This document shows positions 17,856 through 27,500 of a stretch of DNA of 60,755 bases, in pieces. The DNA is from Phycisphaerae bacterium (GTDB taxonomy: Bacteria > Planctomycetota > Phycisphaerae > UBA1845 > PWPN01). Within the stretch, counting starts at the first letter, position 1, and every line of letters starts with the position of its first letter. Position numbers and translations under genes: made by a program. The stretch spans positions 1 through 60,755 of the forward strand of contig JAGNEZ010000038.1 of assembly GCA_018003015.1 (NCBI GenBank). The letters run 5' to 3'. A model generated the notes under the pieces. The model searched no databases and was not told the DNA's origin. It saw only the letters and a list, made by a program, of their open reading frames with translations.

Positions 17856-18128
17856 CTATCGCTGCTTGAGGTACTCCTCGATCAGGGAGGCCTTTTTTCC
17901 AAGGAAGGACACATGCTGCTGAGAGGCTTCGAGAAAGCCGGCCAAAACCTTCATGGTCTGGTCAAAAGCGTCGAAGAACTTCCGATGCTCCTGGTCCCGC
18001 CAGCTCCCCTCCAGGCCGTGAAGGCGGGCGTTGAGCCCCCCCATAAGGGTCTGCAACTCGTTGTTGAACCGATTGAGGTCCAGGGCAAACCGCCTCAACT
18101 CCGCGGGATCGACATGGGCCTTGGCCAT
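17856..18128 (-). CDS. WXG100 family protein, first gene of the type VII-like operon
   Basis: A 90-residue all-helical protein with the WXG-type turn SWRDQEHRKFFDAFDQT between two helices; the length matches the WXG100 family. The start MAKAHVDPAELRRFALDLNRF at 18128 has GGGAG about 8 nt upstream. An in-frame ATG at 18161 also has a strong GGAGGGGG, but the predicted promoter places transcription start within a few bases of it, so 18128 is preferred. It would be secreted by, or bind, the FtsK/EssC-like ATPase three genes downstream. No toxin or immunity gene accompanies it. Confidence 0.8.
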   Translation of the reverse strand: MAKAHVDPAELRRFALDLNRFNNELQTLMGGLNARLHGLEGSWRDQEHRKFFDAFDQTMKVLAGFLEASQQHVSFLGKKASLIEEYLKQR

Positions 18129-18177
18129 GAACCACTCCCTGCCGGCCGTGTTCTCGGACATTCCGCCGACCCCCTCC

Positions 18178-18205
18178 AGTATATCTTCTTGCGGCCGGCA
18201 GACAA
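18178..18205 (-). promoter_or_regulatory. Putative promoter of the WXG/FtsK operon
   Basis: On the minus strand TTGTCT (18200-18205), a 16-nt spacer and TATACT (18178-18183) form a good sigma70-type promoter just upstream of the WXG100 gene, in the space shared with the divergent histidine kinase gene. Confidence 0.55.
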
Positions 18206-18253
18206 CATTCACGCCGGCCCGCCGCCCAGCCGATTTCACCGGCAGAGACCCGC

Positions 18254-20713
18254 ATGACGACGCAGCCACCCATTTCCACGCGCCCGGTCGTCCAACCGGC
18301 CATTCGGCCGTTGCGCGACGGCATCATCGTCGGGGCTACGCTGTTCCTCACCGTGGCGATGAGCATTCTCGGACTCTACGCCCGGGCCGTGGACACTTAC
18401 ACGACGGGCATGCGGAACGGCCTGATGCGGCAGGCCGAAGTCGTGGCCTCAACCATCGACGGCGACCTGCACGGCACCTTCTCCGATCCCCGACAGGAGG
18501 CCACAGCCGAGTACGAGCGTGCGGTCGCATCCCTGCGGAAAGCACTCCGGAGCATCGAGGAGCTCAGATTCGTTTACACCCTCAGGGTCACCGATGGACA
18601 GTGGCGGTTCGTCCTGGACGGTTCACCGCCGGGTGACGCAGATCGCGACGGTGTGGAAGACCATTCATTGATCGGCGACCCCTATGAGAGCCCCGATGCG
18701 GAGATGATGACCGCGATGCACGAAAGAAGAGCCACGTGCAACAAGGAGCCAACTGTCGATCGGTGGGGAACGGCGATCAGCAGCTACGCGCCTATCCGCG
18801 ACTCCGCGGGTCGGGTGGTCGGCATCCTCGGCATGGACTACGGCGCAGAGCGGTACACCCGCGAACTGACCTCCATGTCGCGGACCATGATGTGCGGGCT
18901 CCTGCCGTCGCTGCTGGTGAGTATCGCGGCCGGCGTGGGGACCTTCGTATTGCGGGCCAAGGCCGCCCGCTCGGAGGCCCGCCGCCGCACGGCCGAGGAC
19001 AGCCTTCGGCTGACTCAGACCTCGGTAGACCGGGCATCGGAGGCGGTCTACTGGATCAGCCCGGAGGGCCGGATGGTCTATGCCAACGAGACGGCCTGTC
19101 GATCGCTGGGTTACTCGCGCGAGGAGCTTCTGTCTTTCTACATCTGGGACATCAACCCGGTCTACGTGGGCGGTGAGTGGCTCAAGCTCTGGCAGAAACT
19201 CAGGAGACAAGGCTCGCTCCTGTACGAAGGACATCATCAGCGCAAGGACGGTCGGGCCATCCCGGTCGAGATCTCCGCCGATCACGTCGAATTCAACGGC
19301 CAGGAGTTCGACTTCGCCACGGTGCGCGACATCACCGAGAGGAAGAGAGTCGAGGCGGAGATGAAGGCCAGGACCTCGGCCCTCAAGGCGGCCAACTATG
19401 AACTAGAGGCCCAGAAGGAGCAACTTCGGGCTCAACAGGAACAGCTGGAGATCTACAACTCCGAACTCCAGCAAGCCATGAAAGCGGTCGAGAACGCCAA
19501 CTCTGCCAAGAGTGCCTTTCTGGCCAACATGAGCCACGAGATCCGTACCCCGCTGACCGCCATTCTCGGTTACACTGAGCTGCTCGCGGAGCCGCTCGCG
19601 AACGAAGGCGAGCGGATCGACTATCTGTCAACGATCCGGCGCAACGGCGAACACCTGCTGAGCCTGATCAATGACATCCTGGATCTCTCGAAGATCGAGG
19701 CGGGCAAGATGACCATCGAACGCGTGCTCTGCTCGCTGCCCGGGGCCATTCAAGAGGTGGTCAACCTCATGCGCATGCGGGCCGAGGAAAAGGGCCTGAG
19801 CCTGAGGGTCAACTGCGATACGCCGATTCCGGAATGCATCCGGTCGGATCCCGTTCGACTCCGTCAGATCCTGGTCAATCTGGTGGGCAACGCGATCAAG
19901 TTCACCGACCAGGGCAGCGTTCGGATCAGAGTCGGACTGGAGGACGCCGATAGCCCGGGCGTCCGGGTCCGCATCCGCGTCACTGACACCGGAATCGGCA
20001 TGACTCCTGCGCAGTTGGGCCGCCTGTTCCGCCCCTTCACCCAGGCGGACGTCTCAACCACCCGGCGGTTCGGCGGCACGGGTCTGGGGTTGACCATTTC
20101 CAAGCGACTCGCCGAGGCGCTCGGCGGCAGCCTCGAGGCTGAGAGTGTGGAGGGACAAGGAAGCACTTTCATCCTCGACATCGACCCTGGCTCGCTGGCC
20201 GGGGCTCACATGCTCCAGTCCGTCGAAGGCATCGTGCCGCCCGCGAAGGCGGCCCTGCCGGCCCCCAGCCAGACCGCTCCGGTGCGGGCGAAGGTCCTCC
20301 TGGCCGAGGACGGCTGCGACAACCAGAGGCTGATCTCGGTCATTCTCCACAAAGCAGGGATGTCCGTCGACGTCGCCGAGAACGGACGCATCGCCTGCCA
20401 GATGGCCCTGCAGGCCATGGCCGGCGGCGCGTCCTACGACGCCATCCTCATGGATATGCAGATGCCCGAGATGGACGGCTGCGAGGCGACCCGCGAATTG
20501 CGTCAGAGAGGCTACACCCGGCCGATCATCGCCCTGACCGCCAACGTGATGAAACAGGACCGCAAACGGTGCATGGACGCCGGCTGTAACGACTTTGCCA
20601 CCAAACCGATCGACCGCGAGGCCCTGATCGAAGCGGTCCGACGGCACATCCCTTCCCCAGCAGCCATACCCGTCCGCGACACCGAGACCGGACGCGCTGC
20701 GGTGGAACGTTAA
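18254..20713 (+). CDS. Hybrid sensor histidine kinase/response regulator with PAS domain
   Basis: 819 residues. Membrane helix 1 (24-42), an extracytoplasmic sensor region (43-210), membrane helix 2 (211-233), a PAS domain (about 254-375), a coiled coil (375-420), a HisKA domain with SHEIRTPL and phospho-acceptor His428, and a HATPase domain with N, G1 and G2 boxes (NLVGNAIKF, DTGIGM, GGTGLGL). A receiver domain follows with phospho-acceptor Asp734 in MDMQMPEMDG and the late Lys in TKPID. The sensor region contains DADRDGVED (128-136), which looks like a calcium-binding loop. It is divergent from the WXG/FtsK operon and may control it, but no separate output regulator is adjacent. Confidence 0.92.
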   Translation: MTTQPPISTRPVVQPAIRPLRDGIIVGATLFLTVAMSILGLYARAVDTYTTGMRNGLMRQAEVVASTIDGDLHGTFSDPRQEATAEYERAVASLRKALRSIEELRFVYTLRVTDGQWRFVLDGSPPGDADRDGVEDHSLIGDPYESPDAEMMTAMHERRATCNKEPTVDRWGTAISSYAPIRDSAGRVVGILGMDYGAERYTRELTSMSRTMMCGLLPSLLVSIAAGVGTFVLRAKAARSEARRRTAEDSLRLTQTSVDRASEAVYWISPEGRMVYANETACRSLGYSREELLSFYIWDINPVYVGGEWLKLWQKLRRQGSLLYEGHHQRKDGRAIPVEISADHVEFNGQEFDFATVRDITERKRVEAEMKARTSALKAANYELEAQKEQLRAQQEQLEIYNSELQQAMKAVENANSAKSAFLANMSHEIRTPLTAILGYTELLAEPLANEGERIDYLSTIRRNGEHLLSLINDILDLSKIEAGKMTIERVLCSLPGAIQEVVNLMRMRAEEKGLSLRVNCDTPIPECIRSDPVRLRQILVNLVGNAIKFTDQGSVRIRVGLEDADSPGVRVRIRVTDTGIGMTPAQLGRLFRPFTQADVSTTRRFGGTGLGLTISKRLAEALGGSLEAESVEGQGSTFILDIDPGSLAGAHMLQSVEGIVPPAKAALPAPSQTAPVRAKVLLAEDGCDNQRLISVILHKAGMSVDVAENGRIACQMALQAMAGGASYDAILMDMQMPEMDGCEATRELRQRGYTRPIIALTANVMKQDRKRCMDAGCNDFATKPIDREALIEAVRRHIPSPAAIPVRDTETGRAAVER

Positions 20714-21000
20714 AGCAGGTGCCCTCGGATGACCATCACCGACCGCTTCTCCGGGCCCGGGACGGGACAGGTGATATGAGTGTATCTCCTGGGGTTGTTG
20801 ACTGTACGTCCAGAGGGGACATGCCCCCCAGTTGAAGCTGCCGTTCCGCAAGCGGATGAAATGGGCCACCGACGCCGTTCGGCAGGCCAGGGTCAGCCAT
20901 AAGCGTCCAGTACTCCGCCGCCTGGAGAAGCTCCCGGTGGCATCAAATCGGTCAGTTTGAGTCAAGAAGACGGCCTGCCATATAGAGGCAATAAGGGTTA
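20714..21000. other. Intergenic region after the histidine kinase, with coding-like fragment
   Basis: About 290 nt without an intact gene. The plus strand at 20805-20961 reads as KLPFRKRMKWATDAVRQAR and on to a stop, lacks a start, and could be the 3' remnant of a decayed gene. I see no terminator with a T run. Confidence 0.25.
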
Positions 21001-21073
21001 TGGGCCCGGAGGGACTCGAACCCACGACCAAGCGATTATGAGTCGCCTGCTCTAACCACTGAGCTACGGGCCC
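21001..21073 (-). tRNA. ileX: tRNA-Ile2 (CAU anticodon, lysidine type)
   Basis: The 73-nt cloverleaf has a 7-bp acceptor stem (GGGCCCG/CGGGCCC), D arm GCTC...GAGC, anticodon arm GGCGA-CTCATAA-TCGCT with CAT at 21038-21040, T loop TTCGAGT and discriminator A; CCA is not encoded. The D arm and anticodon arm match the E. coli Ile2 tRNA closely (GGCGACTCATAATCGC), so it is read as the AUA-decoding isoleucine tRNA and not methionine. The T stem has one T/T mismatch (positions 50/64). Confidence 0.9.
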
Positions 21074-21515
21074 CGGTGGCCAGATAGCCTACGCGGTCGC
21101 CAGTTCTTCGGCAAGCCGAGGGAGGTATCGAGCGACGCTTGGATGCTCAAGGGGACGACACTTCATGCCTCGACCCCGGACAGCCCCCGACTCGGGTCTC
21201 GCGGTGGATGACGAAGTTGACCCGATCAGGACAGCTGCTTCGCCGGAAGCTCCAGAATCACCCCCCCCTGCGGTAGACCTTCTCCGGCGAAGTGACCACG
21301 AACGGTTCGGCGGTAGCTGTGAATCACGGCGAGCACTCTCTACCCTCGGGTCGATGATGATTTGACTCCTATCGTCCCCAATCGCTCCAGCTGTGGTGGC
21401 CGGGAGTCTCCCGGGAACTATCCAATCCGATCAGTGTCTAATCCACTGTCGCCATCGCTTAGGCGGTGGTAAAGTCCGGTGCGCACGGATGTCCGTGCCC
21501 GAGAGGCGGTTACAT
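21074..21515. other. Intergenic region between tRNA-Ile2 and the macroglobulin gene
   Basis: About 440 nt containing a tRNA promoter candidate at its left edge. The rest shows no convincing gene; a 66-codon plus-strand frame at 21165-21365 is Pro/Ser/Arg-rich without a ribosome-binding site. Confidence 0.4.
21086..21114 (-). promoter_or_regulatory. Putative promoter of tRNA-Ile2
   Basis: On the minus strand TTGCCG (21109-21114), a 17-nt spacer and TAGGCT (21086-21091) end 12 nt before the mature 5' end of the tRNA. Confidence 0.4.
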
Positions 21516-24500
21516 ATGATCATGTCAAATCGACGGTTATGGCGATCGGGTTGGAGGCGGGCAGGTATCGGACTGGTCGTGGCCGCGGCCGCGGCGGTCC
21601 TGGGTGTGGCCGGCTTCTCCCGTGGCGAAGGCGACGAGGCCTCTTCGGCCGTCAAGGCCCTCAAGAAAGCCGACGGCTTGGTCAAGGACAAGAACTGGGC
21701 TGAGGCTCGAGTTGCCTACGACAAGGTCCGAGTTGGGGCCAAGGACTGGTCATCGCCGGACGTTCGGTCGGCCGTCGAAGGAGCCGTGGCCTGCTCGCTT
21801 CAGCTCCAGCAATGGGACGATGCCCTGGAGCGGGCCCAGGAGTACATTGCCCGCACTCCGGGGACGCTGGCCGAGGCGATCGGCGAGCGTTTCCTGGCCG
21901 GTCTGTACATACGCGTCCCGCACCATGGCACCAAGCAAGGAGGTCGGCTCCTCCGCGGTCAGTACACCCAAGGCGTTCGTGTCTCCACCTGGAACAAGGA
22001 CCGCAGAGCGGCCATCGCTCATTACGAGCGAGCCCGCGAACTGCTCATCAAGCTGGCCCAGGCACCGGCTGCTCGGCCGGCCGACGTGGACGGTCCTAAG
22101 GCGACCAAGTCCGAGCGGATTGGCGTGGCCTTTGATCTGGCGGGCGTGCTCGCCCGCCGCAATGAGTACCAATATGGTTCGAGCGGCTGGTGCTACTGGT
22201 GGTGGGATTCCGGCTTGGCTGACGAGGAGGACTCCGAGGCGGTCGAGGAGGCCGACTACGAGGAACCGCGCTGGGGATGGCGCCGGAATCCCAGCGATCA
22301 GAAGCCACCCACCGGCATCCCTGTCGGACCAGACGGCAAGCCCCAGTTCATTGTCGCGCCGAGGGAATACTCTCCCCGGCTGGGCGATGGTCCGAAGATC
22401 CGCTTCCTGCTCGAGGAAGTGCGGCAAATCGACGACTCCGAAAAGAAGAACGACGCTGCGACCGCGCTCATGCGCTGGGCGATGATCGCCCGCACGCTGT
22501 ATGGCCCTGAGAGTGCCCAGGGCAACGCCAAGGAACCGGTCAAGAAGGTCTGGGAGTTGGCGGATGATGAGGCCCTGACCATGGTCGGTGGCCGGGTAGG
22601 CGTGGTCACGTTGCCGCCGTCGGAGAGCCCCATCGCGTGCCTGCGAACGCTGGACGAGGTGTATCCCCAGAGCGACGTACGGCCAGAGGCTCACTATGCC
22701 CTGGCCATGTACTACCAGACCCGCCAGCAGTTCCCCAAGGCCGTGGGGGAGTATGAGGCCCTGATCAAGCTGTATCCCAACCACGATCGCAAGGCTGACG
22801 CCGAAACGCAGATCGCCCGCATCAAGCGGCCGGAGGCGATTCTCTCCCCGACTGGCATCTTCCTGCCGGACGACCGGGCGAAGCTGAGCTTCACCTACCG
22901 CAACACCGACCAGATTGACTTCGTCGCCTACGCATTCGATCTCGAGAAGTATGTCCGCGATCGAATGGAGAAAACCGACGAGCAATGGTGGAATTACCGC
23001 AACATCCACTGGGACTTGTTCAGTAACGAACACTTCAAGTGGAAGAGCTACAAGAAAGGAGAGGTTGCCCGCTGGGTCGAGAGCGTTCCGCGGCCGGAGG
23101 GCAACCGCGTGGCCGAGAGCGCCTCGTTGTCTCCGCTGACCAAGCCGGGAGCCTACATCGTCGAGGCTCGACCGAACGGCCCGGCCAACGATGACGGCGT
23201 GAGTCGCGCGCTGCTGCTGGTGACCGATATCGCCATCGTGCAGAAGAACCTGCCCGGTGGCGGGTTGATCTGGGTGGTCGACGCGCGCACGGGCCAGCCT
23301 TTGGCCGACAAGGCGGTGCGCATCTACGAGCACTGGAGCAGGTACGACGACAACAAGAAGAAGCACGTGACGCACTACAGGAGCTCGGTCGAGACCACGG
23401 ACAAGAACGGCGCCATCGAGTACAAGCGCGGACGGACCGAACAATGGTCACAGGTGGATGCGATCGTTCTCGGCGAAGGCGGCCGGATGGCCTTCTCCTT
23501 CTTCCAGAACTGGAACGAGAACGATCCGGCCGCGCACCATCGAGAGGGCGGCCCGCGCATCTACGTTGTCACCGACCGTCCGGTCTACCGCCCCGGCTCG
23601 ACCATCCGGTACCGCATCTGGTGCCGAGATCTGCAGGACCGCGTCTATCAAACGCCGCACGCCAGGCAGAGGACCCACATTGTGGTTTACGATCCAAAGA
23701 ACAACCCTTGCCAGACGCTCGATCTCGAGACGGATGAGAACGGCTGCGTCTCCGGTGAGTTCACCCTGGGCGTCGAGCCGCCGCTGGGCGTCTACCGCAT
23801 CCAGGTGAACGGCAACGGACCCGGCTCCCGGGCGGTGGGCGGTGGCTTCTTCCGAGCCGAGGAGTATAAGAAGCCCGAGTTCGAGGTCACCGTCAAGCCG
23901 GCCAAGACTCAGGCTCGGCTCGGCGAGAAGGTCAAAGCCCGCATCGAGGCTCGGTACTACTTTGGTGCGCCGGTCGCCAAAGGCAAGGTGACCTACAAGG
24001 TCTTCCGCGAAAACTACCAGCATGTCTACTGGGGGGCCGCCGAATATGACTGGCTCTACGGCAAAGGCTATGGACGGTACTACTATCCGTACGCCTGGTT
24101 CCCATGGTGGGGGCGGTGGGGCTGTTTCATCTGCTGTGAGTGGGGCTGGCCGTACTACGGTCCCTACGGGTATGGCTACGGCGACGATCAGGGCTGGCGG
24201 CGCCGATACGAGACCGACACGCGTAAGGCATTACGCGATCTGGTGGCCCAAGGCACGGCCGAGTTGAAGGACGACGGCTCGTACGAAATCGAGGTCGATA
24301 CCGCCAAGGCCAAGGAGGAACTCGGTGACCGCGATCACCGCTACACCGTCGAGGCCGAAGTCCGCGATGCCAGCCGCCGGACCATCGAGGGTTCGGGCAG
24401 CGTCATCGTGACTCGTCAGGCCTTCTACGCGTTCGTCGAAACCAATGCGGGATGGTATCAGCCGCAGAACGAAGCCTTCATCGAAATTCGCACCCTTACC

Positions 24501-27500
24501 CCGGACAACGTGCCTGTGGCCGTGAAGGGCGAAGCGATCGTCTATCACATCACCTACGGTGGGGCCGATCATGATGCGGTGCAGGAGGAGGAACTCAAAC
24601 GCTGGTCCGCCGAGACCGACGCCGATGGCCGGTTGTCGTTCCGATATCCCATCCCGAGACCCGGCCAGTATCGGGTGGCCTTTAAGACCAAGGACAGCTG
24701 GAACGAAGAGGTCCTGGGCAATGCGGTGTTCTGGGCCTGGGGACCGACCTTCGACGGCCGTGTCTACCGGTTTAACGATCTGGAGATCATTGCCGACAAG
24801 CGGACGTACAAGATCGGCGAGGTCGCCCATCTGCTGGTCAACGTCGCCCAGAACAACAGCCGCATGCTGTTCAGTGACGACGCCAGCATGGGCACGCTCC
24901 GCAACTATCGGTTCATCGACATCCCCTCCCGGACCATGGTGATCGACATCCCCATCGGGGACAAGCAGGTGCCTGACTTCTTCGTCGAGGCCACGCTGGT
25001 TCGCGATGGGCGGGTACACACCGAATCGCGCGAGATCTTCGTGCCTCCGGTCAACGGCCTGCTGAACGTGACTGTCAAGACGGACAGACCGACCTACAAG
25101 CCCGGTGAGAAGGGCAAGGTCGAGGTCGCGGTCACCGACCTGAACGGCGAGCCGGTGTGCGGACAAGTGACGCTGACCGCGTTCGACGAGGCCGTTACCT
25201 ACATCCAGGACGAGTACGGCCCGAGCCCGAAGGTCTTCTTCCACGGCCAGAAGCGACAGCACAGCCCATACGTCGATTCCTCGCTGAGTGAGACCTTCCA
25301 GGCTCAAGGGACCTTTGACCGTCCCGAGCAGTGGATTCACAATCCCAAGCAGCAACCCATGGGATGGCAGGGCTGGTGGGACCTCGAGTCGCTCGGTCTC
25401 GCCTATGACGGCGAGGCCAAGCAGGATCGTTTCGGCGGCTCGGGCGGCGCGGCAGGCAGATTGGCCGGCAGAGCCAAGGCATCTCGAAGTCTCTACTCCG
25501 GGTCTGGCCGAGAGGAGGCCATGGACAAGTCCCTTGCTTCTCCCGCTGTCCCAACTTCGGCCGCGCCTATGGCAGGAATATCTGGCGATCTCTTGTCTGC
25601 CCAGGTCAGCGAGTCGGGTGCAGACTTCGACGGTATAACCGACAACCGTAAACCACCTGGCCAGGGGCAATTGGTCGAGGCGGAGGTTCGCACACTCTTC
25701 GCCGATACCGCCCTGTGGATGCCAGCCATGTCTCTGGATGACCATGGCAAGGGCACAACCGAGTTCACCTTCCCGCAGTCGCTGACGACCTGGCGGGTCC
25801 ACGGTTACGCCCTCACCCAGAGTACGCAGGTGGGCGACAGCACCGCCAAGGCGGTCACGACCAAGAACCTCCTGGTCCGTCTGCAGGCCCCGCGGTTCTT
25901 CGTGGAGCGCGACGAGGTCGTACTCTCGGCCAATGTTCACAACTACCTCAAGGCCGCCAAGAGAGTCTCCGCCGAGCTGATCGTGCCGGCCGAGTTGTTC
26001 GGCTCGCTCGGCGAGCCCCCGCCCGGCTCCAAACCCGACGCCGAAGGGAATCTGCACCTGGCCGCCCAGGCTGAAGTGGCCGCCGGCGGCGAGCATCGCT
26101 TCGACTGGCCGGTCAAGGTCCTCAAGCAGGGACTGGCGAAGATTACCGTCAAGGCCCTGACCGACGAGGAAAGCGACGCCATGCGGATGGCCTTTCCCGT
26201 TCTGGTTCACGGGATCAACAAGACCGTTGCGCAGAGTGGTTCCTACCGCGTGCCTCAGGAAGGCGAGCGTACGATCAAGATTGACCTGCCCGAGCAGATC
26301 GACCCGGAGCAGACCCGACTCGAGGTGACCCTCTCACCCAGTTTGGCCGGGGTGATGATCGATGCCCTGCCTTACCTGATTGGCTACCCCTATGGCTGCG
26401 TCGAGCAGACCATGAGCCGATTCTACCCAACCGTGCTGGTAGCCGACACGCTCAAGAAGATGGGCACCAACCTGGAGGCAATCGGCAAGCAGCGCAAGCA
26501 GATGAACGAGGGTGATCTCCAGAACCGCTTCGGCCGCTACGACCACTGCCCGGTCTTCGACTCACAGGAGATGGACCACATGGTCAAGGCCGGCCTGCAG
26601 CGGCTGTATGACTTCCAGCGGCCCGACGGCGGCTGGGGCTGGTGGCGGGAGGATGATTCCTCGCCATTCCAAACGGCCTATGTCCTTCAGGGTCTGCACG
26701 CCGCCCGGCAGGCGGGGATCAACGTGGACGGCGGCTGCTACGAACGCGGGGTGAACTACCTGCAGGGCACCATCAGCCACGAACTCACCAAGCCCAAGGA
26801 CGAACGCCGGATCGGCGATCTGCAGACCCAGGCCTACGTGGCCTACATCCTCTCGCTGGAGAACCGCTTGGCCAAAGGCGATCTCAAAAAGTGGCTGGAT
26901 GGCCTGTACAAGAGCCGTGGCGACTTGAACAACTACGGCCGCTCGCTGCTCGCCCTGGCCATGCACAATATGAAGCGCGACGACGAAGCCAGGATGCTCC
27001 TCCGCAACGTGCTCCAGTTCGTCGAGCGCGACGACTCCAACGAGACTGCCTGGGTGCGCACGCCCCAGAGCCACTGGTGGTTCTGGTGGAACAACGACAT
27101 CGAGACCAATGCTTGGGCCCTCAAGGCCATGGTCGTCATCGACCCGAAGGACGACCTGGCCCCGCGCCTGGTCAAGTGGCTGCTCAACAATCGCCGCAAC
27201 GGCTACTACTGGCGCAGTACTCGCGACACCGCCCAGGTCATCGCCGCCATGACCGACTACATGGCCGCCACAGGCGAGTCCTCCCCTGAATACGCCCTGG
27301 TGTTGAGCTTCGACGGCCAGCCGATCAGGGAGATCATTCTCACCAAGGACAACTTCTTCACCTTCGACAACCGACTGGCGCTCTACGGCCTGCAGGTCAA
27401 ACCCGGCGCCCACACCGTCACCCTGGCCAAGAAGGGGCCGGGCGCCCTGTACTACTCCTGCTACCTGAGCTACTTCACCAAGGAGGAGGACATCAAGGGG

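Noticed and set aside
18129-18269. Longer start for the WXG100 gene
   Set aside because: Residues from 18269 are low-complexity and cross the promoter; the ATG at 18161 would sit only about a dozen nucleotides from the transcription start.
24231-26210. 659-codon minus-strand open frame
   Set aside because: Antisense shadow of the macroglobulin gene.
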